From: JAGLHV01 sp023143305 [NCBI: Clostridia bacterium]
GTDB taxonomy: Bacteria > CBDUZB01 > JAGLHV01
NCBI GenBank assembly: GCA_030637025.1
Contig: DAOVVV010000047.1
Span: forward strand, 1 to 14,675
Direction: 5' to 3'
Length of the DNA stretch: 14,675 bases
This document shows positions 7,398 to 14,675 of this stretch, piece after piece. The first letter of the stretch is position 1, and each line of letters starts with the position of its first letter. A program made the translations under genes and the position numbers. The notes beneath the pieces are model-generated. The model made no database searches. It was not told where the DNA came from and saw only the letters and a program-made list of their open reading frames with translations.

Positions 7398-7401
7398 CCC
7401 C
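7374..7401 (-). repeat. RAYT-associated repeat, copy 4 (inverted): right end of the RAYT unit
   Basis: Read on the minus strand it matches copy 3 with one substitution (A for T near the inner end). It overlaps the last eight codons of the transposase gene, including the stop. No further copy was found by reading the rest of the window on either strand. Confidence 0.93.
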
Positions 7402-7417
7402 TCAATGGTTTTTTAGG

Positions 7418-7433
7418 TGTGATGAAAATCACA
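7418..7433. promoter_or_regulatory. CRP/FNR-family operator-like palindrome
   Basis: TGTGATGAAAATCACA has two perfect 6-base arms with a 4-base centre, matching the CRP consensus TGTGA-N6-TCACA. It ends directly before the -35 of the promoter for the giant surface protein. Its centre is about 44 bases before the predicted transcript start, close to class II activator spacing. An FNR/Dnr-type regulator with CRP-like specificity is equally possible. No regulator gene is in the window. Confidence 0.6.
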
Positions 7434-7469
7434 TTGACGAGGGTAATGAGTTGGGGATATACTTATAAT
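7434..7469 (+). promoter_or_regulatory. Promoter of the giant surface-protein gene
   Basis: TTGACG (7434-7439) is followed by an 18-base spacer and TATACT (7458-7463). A perfect TATAAT at 7464-7469 immediately follows but would need a 24-base spacer. The resulting leader is about 45 bases, GA-rich (7471-7482), and ends in AAAAGGGAT (7501-7509) before ATG 7516. Confidence 0.55.
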
Positions 7470-7515
7470 AGGGAGAGAGAGAAGTGTTTTTTTCGATAAT
7501 AAAAGGGATAAAAAA

Positions 7516-10500
7516 ATGTTTAATAATTTGAAAAAATTTATTTTTTTCTTATGTCTTTTTTTAGTGGGGGTTTTTTTATTTTCTTCCCCTGTTTTTGCTG
7601 CTTATAGTCATCTAAAAATTGAATATTGGGACGGAATAGGCTGGGTAGAAGAAAGTAGTCTTCCGACTAATATTGATGTTACCCAGAGTATAAGTTTTGA
7701 TATAAAGGTAACTGCCCGGCATGAAGATGATAGTCCCCTTATCAGTGGACAGGGTGCTTTTGCTTCAATTACCGTTAGTTGTGACAATAGTTTTAGTTCT
7801 CCTTCTTTTCCACTTACCGATAATTTGATTAACGGACAAAAAATTATAAATGTAACTTTTAATCTGGGTTCTGTTCCGGTGGGGAGTTCTTTAGTCAACT
7901 GTCATTTTGAAGTAGAGGATAGTAATGATCCGGTTGGATATGGTCATGGCCATCTCTATGTAGAACTTCATCGCTTTGTAGACCGTTTTGATGTTACCCT
8001 GGATGCCCCGGGAGCAAAGGTAGCCGGAGCGCCTTTTAATATTACTGTTACTGCCTGGGATAGCGAAGGCAATATTGCTACTACTTTTAATGATGATGTC
8101 GTATTAACCTGTGCCCTCGGTGATATGGATTCTACCCTGATTCAGGGGTCTAATTTTGTTAATGGTGTTGCCGGCGGTTTTACTGTTACCCTTTATGGGT
8201 CGGATCCTGTTATCCGTTTAAATACTATTTATGCTTCTAATACGGTAATGTATCCCGGACAGGGTGATTATCCCAACGGTAATACAGGATCTTTTACGGT
8301 TAATCCGGCGGCTTTTAATAAAGTCCTTCTCCTTTTTCCGGGGGAAACATTAGTTCCGGCAACTAAAGCAGGTACAGGGAAAACAGGCACTCCTAATGCA
8401 CAAACAGCAGGGGTAAATTTCATCGGGGTTCGGGCGATGGCTACTGATTCTTACTGGAATCCGGTAAATGCCGGGCCTTATCCTGTGATTACTTTTAGTT
8501 CCAGTGATACTCATGCTTTAACTTTTCTTCCGCCCCCGTTTAATATGGCCGGTCATACGGCAACCTTTAACAATATTAATCTAAAGACAGCCGGTGACCA
8601 GTGGGTAAGGGTGAAGGAAAATATTAGGAATAGTACCAGCACTTCTTATCCTGTCCAGATTAATGGTGGATCTTATAATCGTTTTGAATTTGATCCGATT
8701 ACTGCTCAATATACCACCACTCCTTTTGTCGTTACGGTTACTGCTTATGACCAATATGATAATATTGTTACCTCTTATAATAAAATAAATGTTCCACTTA
8801 AATCTACTACTGATTTAATCGACCCTGACGGTGCTACGGTTACCCCCAACACCTTAGATTTTTTCGGTGGTATAGCCAGTCGGTCTATCAGTGTTACCAG
8901 GGCAGGAGGGCCCGGTTCACATCTTACTGTTACAGATCCGGATGATGCAACATTTGTAGACAGTAATAATTTTCAAATATTTCATGGAGCTTTTACTACC
9001 CTTTTAGTGCTTTTTAACGGTGAAGACCAACATTCGGGTATTGCTCCCGGAAGAACCGGTGTTCCTGTTGATTATGTAGTAGCCGGTGATACGGTAACTC
9101 TGACGGTTATTGCTACAGATGACTTATGGAATACTATTAGCGACGGTTCTGCCGGGTTACCCATAACGATTTCTTCGGACACGGGTTATATAAAATCACT
9201 GGATGACGGTAAAATTCTACCGGTGGTAGGATTTGATACTTATAATGTAGTATTTTTAACGACTGCCGAAAATATTTATCCTTATGCGGCAGAAGCTCAA
9301 AAGGTTACTGCGGCTACCGGGCCGGTACCGGATATCAGGGGTAATAGTAATTATATTACTGTTCATCCCCAGCCTACACCTTATAAAAAATTAGTGCTTA
9401 TTGCTCCGGGAGAAAATTTAGATCCGGGAACACCTACCGAACCTGATGGAAAAACCGGTCTTCCTTCTTCCCTGCAAGCTACGGATCCTTTTGATTTAAA
9501 AGTGGTGACTGTAGATAAATACTGGAATCCGGTAGAAACAGGCCCTTATCCTACAGTACTATTTACTTCCTCGGATGGATCTCTCAATGTTAATTTACCG
9601 GTAGGAAATCAGGTAATAGGTAGTGCGGTAGAAAAATTTCCGGGTAATTGTTTGGATACCTTAGGATGGCAGTGGATAAAAATAGAAGATGTGGGAGACG
9701 GTACCAAATTCGATATTGTAGTCGTTGAAGTTGTACATGGCCCTCTGGATAATTTTTATTTTTCTAATGTAGCCAGTTTACAAAAAATAGGTGTTTCTTT
9801 TAATTTACAAATTATTGCCAGAGATGGAGCAGGAAAAAAAGTAGCCAGTTATAATAATGCAATTAATTTAAATTGTAATACCGGTGCCGGCACTTATACT
9901 CCCGCTAATATTACTTTTAGCGGGGGCGAATGGAGTGGGGTGGTAACTATTAATCAAGCAGGTTCCGGAGTTCAGCTTTCTTGCAGTGATTCAGGTGCTT
10001 CAGGGCAGAGTAACTTTTTTACTGTGGAAGCAGGTGACTATAGCAATTTACTTGTTATTTTACCTGATGAAACGCAAACCCCGGGAGTTGCTCCCGGAAA
10101 ATCCGGCGTAGTTGCCGTCAGAAATGCCGGAGATTCTGTTTTTGCTACGGTTTTAGCTGTAGATGACCAGTGGAATACAGTGGCTACGGTAGCTCCCACC
10201 ATTAATTTATCTACTACCGGACATTCTGAAATACCCATAAATAATATCGCTCTTAGTAACGGACAAGGTATTTTTGAGATTAAATTTAGAAGTGCCGGAG
10301 TACAAATAGTTACTGTACAGGATGTTAATCAGGTAGTAATTACCAGTACCAGTACTATTACTATTAATCCCGGTAATTATAGTAAGTTACAAATAATTGT
10401 CCCCGGAGAAGCTCCCGACCCGGGTGGTTGGGAAGTAGACGGTAAAACAGGTGACCCGATTAATCAAAGGACAGGTGTAGGTTTTCCTGTTCAGGTATTA

Positions 10501-13224
10501 GCTGTAGATGATTATTGGAATCAGGTTGTTTCTATTAACGGTGGACAGGTACATTTGTCTTCCAGCGATGGTTCTTTAGTTTCTCCGGAGCAGGATTTTG
10601 CTTATGTGGGTGGAATTTGTAATATGCAGGTTTTTTTAGGAAATTCAGGTTTGATCGGAGTAACTGCTAATGATTTAGGTTATTTAGGCAAGACATCGCA
10701 AACAGTGAATATTGTTTTGGATAAGGGTTATATCTATGAAGTAGTTACCCCGGCCGGTGCTGTATCCGGACAAGCCGGAGTGGGACCTTATTTTAATACA
10801 ACTGTACGTTTAGTAGACCCGGATTTTCCTGGTGTTCCTATAGCCGGAGAAAGTCCTACTGTTACCCTTATTCCTTTCCTGGCTAATCATGACCCGGCCG
10901 GTGGAAATTTAGGCATTACCACGGCTACGCTAACCAACGGAGAAATTATAATTGGTAATCAGTCTTACGATATAGCCGAAGATATTTGTATTAAAGTCGT
11001 AGACAGTTGTGCGCGGGAAAAATTTAGCGGACCTATTCATATGGTGGCCAGTGCATTGGAATATAAGGTAATTGTACCTGCTCAAGCTACGGTAGGCCCA
11101 CCTAATTACTTTTCAATTACAGTGGAATTAAGGGATACGATTACGGGAAATCTTGTACCGGCGGCAACAGATAGAGAAATAGATTTAGTAATTTATTCTA
11201 CAGCCAGCGGTATTCCGGGTACGGGCGTAACCGGTGTTTCTAAAGTAACTATTACTAAAGGGGAAAGTCATGCCACCATTCAGGAAAGCTATACTAAAGC
11301 AGAAGATGTTTATATTATTGTATCTGATGTAGATTTAGTGGTGGGGACCAGTAATACTTTTACTATGGCTCCGGATGAATATAAGCGATTACAGATTGTT
11401 TCTTCCGGAGAAACGGTAGAGCCGGGTATTCCCAGTCAGACCGGTAAAATAGGTGTACCTAATTCCTGGCAGGCAGGAATTTCTTTTCCGGTTACGGTAA
11501 GGGCGGTAGATCAATACTGGAATTTAAGTGATTTTTCCGAAGGGAAAATACATTTGGTTTCCAGTGATGGTTCTTTAACCGATGTCAATCCTTCCAATCA
11601 AGATGCTTCTTTTGTCAGTGGGATGATTTCTTTTATTATTACTATTCATACTCCCGGGGATATAAAAGTTACTGCTTCCGATCTGGATAATCCTCTAAAA
11701 ACTCCCCAGTCAGTAGATATTCCTGTATCTTTTGCCGTCTATAATATTGTTACCCCGGCAAATGCTTCTACCAGTGGAAATTTCACGATGCTTATTAATC
11801 TGGTAGATGGAAATTCCGGGGCACTTATTATCGCTGACCATACTTTTACCCTTACACCTCTGAAAGCAAATCGTCAACCGGCAGAAGGGATTTTAGGAGT
11901 AACCGATAGTGCCGTAGTTTCCGGGCAGGTTACTATTGCCGGTCAAAATTACAATTTAGTAGAGGATATTTGTATTAAATTAGTAGATGATTATGGAAGG
12001 GTATCTTATAGTGATGTAATTCATATGCAGAGCAGTACTTTACAATATGAAGTTATTGTTCCCACTCATGTTCCGGTAGGGCCGCCGGAGAGTTTTGAAT
12101 TGATTATAAATTTAAGAGATGCAAGTACCGGAAACCTGGTTACCAGCATGGATCATCAAGTGAGAATAAATGCTTATGAATTAATGGGAATGCCGGCTAC
12201 CGGCAGTCTGGCTGTAAGTACCGCCCTTTTAGCGGGAGGTACTGCGGTTATTGCTCAGTCCTATGATAAAATAGAAAGTATTTATATTAAAGTTTGGGAT
12301 CCGGTAGCAGTAGTAAATGATGGAATATCCTCTAATATTTTAGTAGTAGCGGGTAAAGAGGTTGATATAAGTTTAACGGTAGCCGGCTTTTTGGAAGCAG
12401 GGCAAACAACCCCGGTAATAGTTACTCTGAAAGATGCTCACGGAAATATAGCCAGTGATATTCAGGTAAATTTTAAGATACGGGGACAAGGAAGTTTAGA
12501 TGTCGAATATGATTTTACCGATTCTTTAGGTGAGGCAACCTGTATGCTTACCTGTGATCAATATGCACAAGACGGGACAATTTTACTGGAAGCTTATACC
12601 GTTAATATAAATAAGGCATCAAATGTTGAAGTATATGGTGTTCCTGTTACTACTTTAAAGATGAGAGGGGTACATACAGAGGTAGAAGATTTTATTTATG
12701 CTAAACCGGAGACCTCTTTTGCCTTTACTGCAGAATCCCGGATAGGCATAGATACTATTTATTATCAGATAGATGGGGCGATATGGCAGGTGTATACGGA
12801 AGAATTTTCAATTTCAGAGGTAGGAATACACACCATTTGTTATTATGCAGTGGATGTTAATAGTCACAGTGAAGCAGTGAAAACCAGTAAGAAAATTCAG
12901 ATTAGTAAGTCTACTGCTTTTTTGGAGGAAGGAAAAGCGATTAATTATCCCAATCCTTTCCGGGCAGGAAAGGAACCTACATTTATTGAATATAATCTTG
13001 ATGCTCCTTCATCGGTAACCGTTATTATTTATGATCTCTTAGGACAGGTTGTCTGGAAAAAGAGTTTTAGTGAAGGAGAAAACGGTGGCAGTTTAATCAA
13101 TAATGTCGTATGGTGGGGAAGAAATGGATTATCAGAGGTGGTAAGTAACGGTGGATATATCTGCCGTATTTATATACAAAAAGAGAAGAGGGCAATAATT
13201 AGAAAAATTGCCGTAGTGAAATAA
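7516..13224 (+). CDS. Giant secreted multidomain beta-sandwich surface protein (adhesin-like) with FlgD/type IX-like C-terminal domain
   Basis: This 1902-residue protein has an ATG start with AAAAGGGA 8 bases upstream. A classical signal peptide ends at V-F-A/A (about residue 29). The body is built from Ig-like or filamin-like units. Type A units begin near 267, 493, 623, 842, 955 and 1289 (pattern LxxxxPGExxxPG, GKTGxP, VxAVDxYWN, SSDGSL). Type C units begin near 150, 388 and 745 (FNITVTAxDxxGN, TxYN). Paired B units begin near 1074/1181 and 1409/1509 (YxVVTPA, EDICIKxVD). An invasin/Big_1-like module follows at about 1616-1710 (PVIVTLKDAHGNIASD), then an OmpL47-like module at about 1716-1795 (IYYQIDGAIWQVY, GIHTICYYAVDVNSHSE). 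A YPNPF-type FlgD-like C-terminal domain (1809-1902) ends RKIAVVK. It is probably exported and displayed, perhaps for adhesion. No catalytic motif was found. Confidence 0.88.
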   Translation: MFNNLKKFIFFLCLFLVGVFLFSSPVFAAYSHLKIEYWDGIGWVEESSLPTNIDVTQSISFDIKVTARHEDDSPLISGQGAFASITVSCDNSFSSPSFPLTDNLINGQKIINVTFNLGSVPVGSSLVNCHFEVEDSNDPVGYGHGHLYVELHRFVDRFDVTLDAPGAKVAGAPFNITVTAWDSEGNIATTFNDDVVLTCALGDMDSTLIQGSNFVNGVAGGFTVTLYGSDPVIRLNTIYASNTVMYPGQGDYPNGNTGSFTVNPAAFNKVLLLFPGETLVPATKAGTGKTGTPNAQTAGVNFIGVRAMATDSYWNPVNAGPYPVITFSSSDTHALTFLPPPFNMAGHTATFNNINLKTAGDQWVRVKENIRNSTSTSYPVQINGGSYNRFEFDPITAQYTTTPFVVTVTAYDQYDNIVTSYNKINVPLKSTTDLIDPDGATVTPNTLDFFGGIASRSISVTRAGGPGSHLTVTDPDDATFVDSNNFQIFHGAFTTLLVLFNGEDQHSGIAPGRTGVPVDYVVAGDTVTLTVIATDDLWNTISDGSAGLPITISSDTGYIKSLDDGKILPVVGFDTYNVVFLTTAENIYPYAAEAQKVTAATGPVPDIRGNSNYITVHPQPTPYKKLVLIAPGENLDPGTPTEPDGKTGLPSSLQATDPFDLKVVTVDKYWNPVETGPYPTVLFTSSDGSLNVNLPVGNQVIGSAVEKFPGNCLDTLGWQWIKIEDVGDGTKFDIVVVEVVHGPLDNFYFSNVASLQKIGVSFNLQIIARDGAGKKVASYNNAINLNCNTGAGTYTPANITFSGGEWSGVVTINQAGSGVQLSCSDSGASGQSNFFTVEAGDYSNLLVILPDETQTPGVAPGKSGVVAVRNAGDSVFATVLAVDDQWNTVATVAPTINLSTTGHSEIPINNIALSNGQGIFEIKFRSAGVQIVTVQDVNQVVITSTSTITINPGNYSKLQIIVPGEAPDPGGWEVDGKTGDPINQRTGVGFPVQVLAVDDYWNQVVSINGGQVHLSSSDGSLVSPEQDFAYVGGICNMQVFLGNSGLIGVTANDLGYLGKTSQTVNIVLDKGYIYEVVTPAGAVSGQAGVGPYFNTTVRLVDPDFPGVPIAGESPTVTLIPFLANHDPAGGNLGITTATLTNGEIIIGNQSYDIAEDICIKVVDSCAREKFSGPIHMVASALEYKVIVPAQATVGPPNYFSITVELRDTITGNLVPAATDREIDLVIYSTASGIPGTGVTGVSKVTITKGESHATIQESYTKAEDVYIIVSDVDLVVGTSNTFTMAPDEYKRLQIVSSGETVEPGIPSQTGKIGVPNSWQAGISFPVTVRAVDQYWNLSDFSEGKIHLVSSDGSLTDVNPSNQDASFVSGMISFIITIHTPGDIKVTASDLDNPLKTPQSVDIPVSFAVYNIVTPANASTSGNFTMLINLVDGNSGALIIADHTFTLTPLKANRQPAEGILGVTDSAVVSGQVTIAGQNYNLVEDICIKLVDDYGRVSYSDVIHMQSSTLQYEVIVPTHVPVGPPESFELIINLRDASTGNLVTSMDHQVRINAYELMGMPATGSLAVSTALLAGGTAVIAQSYDKIESIYIKVWDPVAVVNDGISSNILVVAGKEVDISLTVAGFLEAGQTTPVIVTLKDAHGNIASDIQVNFKIRGQGSLDVEYDFTDSLGEATCMLTCDQYAQDGTILLEAYTVNINKASNVEVYGVPVTTLKMRGVHTEVEDFIYAKPETSFAFTAESRIGIDTIYYQIDGAIWQVYTEEFSISEVGIHTICYYAVDVNSHSEAVKTSKKIQISKSTAFLEEGKAINYPNPFRAGKEPTFIEYNLDAPSSVTVIIYDLLGQVVWKKSFSEGENGGSLINNVVWWGRNGLSEVVSNGGYICRIYIQKEKRAIIRKIAVVK
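10378..12360 (+). repeat. Two tandem about 330-residue superunits (A-B-B') within the giant protein
   Basis: Residues 955-1288 and 1289-1615 have the same order of modules: an A unit (YSKLQIIVPGE / YKRLQIVSSGE), a B unit (YEVVTPAGA / YNIVTPANA) and a B' unit (EYKVIVPAQ / QYEVIVPTH). They differ in length by only about seven residues. This indicates duplication of a three-module block, although the DNA has since diverged considerably. Confidence 0.75.
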
Positions 13225-13225
13225 A

Positions 13226-13304
13226 AAAGACGGTTAAAAAACAGTTGAATTGGTTTAGATTTGTTTTATTGGTTAAAGGATAAAAGATATAAAGACGGTT
13301 AAAA
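13226..13304 (+). repeat. 14-bp direct repeat in the spacer after the giant gene
   Basis: AAAGACGGTTAAAA occurs at 13226-13239 and again at 13291-13304, 65 bases apart, in purine-rich spacer DNA. No intrinsic terminator (stable stem plus T-run) is visible after the stop at 13224. Confidence 0.6.
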
Positions 13305-13323
13305 GACAAAAGACAGAGAATAG

Positions 13324-13343
13324 ATTCCTGTTTGCACAGGAAT
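13324..13343. repeat. 20-bp perfect hairpin resembling dRS3-type interspersed repeats
   Basis: The arms ATTCCTGT (13324-13331) and ACAGGAAT (13336-13343) are perfect complements around a TTGC loop, followed by GACA. This matches the general ATTCC...GGAAT pattern of short dispersed hairpins best known as dRS3 in Neisseria and common in many genomes. There is no T-run on either side, so it is unlikely to be an intrinsic terminator. Confidence 0.65.
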
Positions 13344-13376
13344 GACAAAATAAGGACAAAGAAAAAGACAAAATAC

Positions 13377-13427
13377 TGAATTTAAAATTTGAACTTTACT
13401 GAATACTAAATTTAAAATTTAAAATTT
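13377..13427. repeat. AT-only near-palindromic direct repeats
   Basis: AATTTAAAATTT appears at 13379-13390 and 13409-13420, each preceded by TACTGA or TACTAA, with a further AAAATTT following at 13421-13427. It may contain a weak promoter (TTGAAC 13389-13394, 18-base spacer, TAAAAT 13413-13418) for the gene starting at 13444. Confidence 0.5.
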
Positions 13428-13443
13428 GCTGGGGTGAAAAAAT

Positions 13444-14675
13444 ATGGAAAGAAAAACATTAATCATTACTTTTAGTCTTGTTATTATGATAATGGCTAAA
13501 GGGATGGTTTTAAGTAAAAACTATTACGGCCAGCCAAATGATTATTTACAATACGGGGTAGGAGCCCGGGCATTAGCTATGGGAGGGGCTTATAGCGGAT
13601 TAGCCAATGAAGCCAGTGCCGGATATTGGAATCCGGCAGGATTAGCATTGATGGATGAGTTTGAAATCAGCAGTATGTACGCTTCTTTTTTCGAAGGGAC
13701 AAGTTTAAATTTCATAGCTTCGGCGCATCCTTTAGGCCCGAAGATAGGAACTTTTGCCATAACCGATGTATTACTTTATTCGGGAGGATTTGAAGAAAGA
13801 GATTACTTAAACAATTTAATTAGTGATGATGAATCTATAGTGCATAACACCATAATTTGTTCCTATGCCAGGAAGATGGGCAGGGTATGTGCCGGAATAA
13901 ATTTAAAATTAGTACAGGAAAAAGATATGGGTTATGCCGGCAGCGGATATGGATTTGATTTAGGGGGGATGTATCAATTTTCTTCGGTATTGAGGGTGGG
14001 AATGATGCTGGCTAATATAGTACAGCCGCGAATAATTTTAAGGGAAGAAGAAAATATATATAAAATGAATTTCAAAGGCGGTGTATCGATGGAGCCGTTT
14101 AAAGATAAAATAACAATGACAATAGATGCCAACAGATTGGAAGGGGAGGACGTCTATTATTGTGGGGGGATGGAAATATCCCCGTGGGGGAAGTTAGTGC
14201 ATTTCAGGGTAGGATTAAATCATTTAAGTGAGATTACTTATGGTTTAGGGGTAAGCAGGGGCCCGGTAGGGATAGATTACGGATATAGCGGGCATGAGAG
14301 TTTAGGTGATTTACACCGTGTAAGTTTTAGTTTGAAATGGTTTAATTTATACAGAGGTAAAGCAGTACCGAAGTTAAAGAAAAAAGGACAGGGTAAGGGA
14401 GAATATGTCCTGGAAGGTTTGCATAATGAATTGCAGTTTGAAATAGGAGAATTACGGTTTGAAGCAAGGATGTGGAGTTTAGAAATAACCGATGAACTGG
14501 ATGGGGAGGTTAGAAATATAAAAGGAGAACATCGACCGCCGAAGATGGTAATCTGGGATATGAAAGATGATGCGGGCCGGCCGGTAAAAGAAGGGTTATA
14601 CCATTATAAATTCAGGGTATTATATAAAGACGATAAAGAGTGGGTAGAAAAAGGTAAAGTAAATGTACGCTTTAG
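13444..14675 (+). CDS. PorV/UPF0164-like outer-membrane barrel with FlgD-like C-terminal region (3' truncated)
   Basis: The frame opens at ATG 13444, with GGGGTG (13431-13436) 7 bases upstream, and runs off the window after 410 complete codons. Residues 1-24 look like a signal peptide or N-terminal anchor. Residues about 36-300 are a PorV/PorQ-type barrel: YGVGARALAMGGAYSGLANEASAGYWNPAGL is the family hallmark (36-67), glycine-rich strands follow, and the final strand is VSFSLKWF (293-300). After a basic linker (PKLKKKGQGK), residues about 325-410 resemble a FlgD-like Ig domain (FEARMWSLEITDE, then IWDMKDDAGRPVKEGLYHYKF). In type IX secretion such barrels carry cargo to the surface or anchor it, and the three secreted proteins upstream carry matching C-terminal domains. 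The missing 3' end may hold an OmpA domain, which would parallel the gene fragment at 1-138. Confidence 0.85.
   Translation, partial: MERKTLIITFSLVIMIMAKGMVLSKNYYGQPNDYLQYGVGARALAMGGAYSGLANEASAGYWNPAGLALMDEFEISSMYASFFEGTSLNFIASAHPLGPKIGTFAITDVLLYSGGFEERDYLNNLISDDESIVHNTIICSYARKMGRVCAGINLKLVQEKDMGYAGSGYGFDLGGMYQFSSVLRVGMMLANIVQPRIILREEENIYKMNFKGGVSMEPFKDKITMTIDANRLEGEDVYYCGGMEISPWGKLVHFRVGLNHLSEITYGLGVSRGPVGIDYGYSGHESLGDLHRVSFSLKWFNLYRGKAVPKLKKKGQGKGEYVLEGLHNELQFEIGELRFEARMWSLEITDELDGEVRNIKGEHRPPKMVIWDMKDDAGRPVKEGLYHYKFRVLYKDDKEWVEKGKVNVRF

Larger units (their letters stand above)
6387..7401 (+). mobile_element. RAYT transposase unit bounded by inverted repeats
   Basis: The 1015-base unit consists of a left repeat (6387-6414), the Y1/HUH transposase gene (6450-7397), and the same repeat inverted at the right end (7374-7401). 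RAYTs in other bacteria recognise short palindromic repeats dispersed near them and are normally single-copy genes rather than self-spreading insertion sequences. No target-site duplication is seen, as expected for HUH enzymes. The direct copies at 2408 and 4561 would be sequences the enzyme could also recognise. Confidence 0.75.

Noticed and set aside
2389-7401. CRISPR array or toxin-antitoxin/defence island
   Set aside because: The direct repeats are kilobases apart with genes between them, not regularly spaced by short spacers. No cas, nuclease or toxin-like genes are present.
13324-13343. Intrinsic terminator
   Set aside because: The stem is perfect but no T-run follows on either strand.

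Overview
The window is AT-rich and almost fully coding. Every gene I can support lies on the + strand. The gene content points to a diderm (outer-membrane) bacterium: an OmpA-type peptidoglycan-anchoring domain, two PorV/UPF0164-type outer-membrane barrels, and three large exported proteins with FlgD-like/type IX-like C-terminal Ig domains. That combination, with AT-rich intergenic filler and RAYT repeats, resembles uncultivated candidate phyla (Omnitrophota, Desantisbacteria or Cloacimonadota-like genomes). The phylum cannot be fixed from the sequence alone.

Layout. 1-138: C-terminal end of an OmpA-domain protein. 287-2386: a PorV-like barrel fused to a long TPR tail. 2389-7401: a region bounded by the same short repeat in inverted orientation, holding two paralogous DUF2341 surface-protein genes and a REP-associated tyrosine transposase (RAYT). 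The repeat lies just after the stop codon of the TPR gene and of both DUF2341 genes, and again, inverted, across the stop codon of the transposase. 7402-7515: a compact regulatory region with a perfect CRP/FNR-type palindrome, a promoter and a ribosome binding site. 7516-13224: a 1902-residue secreted multidomain beta-sandwich protein. 13225-13443: a spacer with a 20-bp perfect hairpin and several AT-rich direct repeats. 13444-14675: a second PorV-like barrel with a FlgD-like tail, cut by the window end.

How the genes may work together. PorV-like barrels are known in type IX secretion as carriers of cargo that ends in a conserved C-terminal Ig domain. Here two such barrels flank three secreted proteins ending in closely similar 91-94-residue domains (GK/GR turn, SGxYxxxI strand, final basic-hydrophobic K). 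The simplest reading is a cell-surface display locus: barrels for export or anchoring, and large adhesin-like or sensor-like ectodomains as cargo. This is inference; no catalytic secretion component is visible.

The most interesting part is 2389-7401. The RAYT appears to be bracketed by inverted copies of its repeat, and directly oriented copies of that repeat precede each surface-protein gene. The repeat edge supplies a consensus TTGACA. The two DUF2341 genes are nearly identical at their 5' ends and divergent at their 3' ends. This suggests a repeat-linked cassette of surface genes undergoing duplication and domain exchange.
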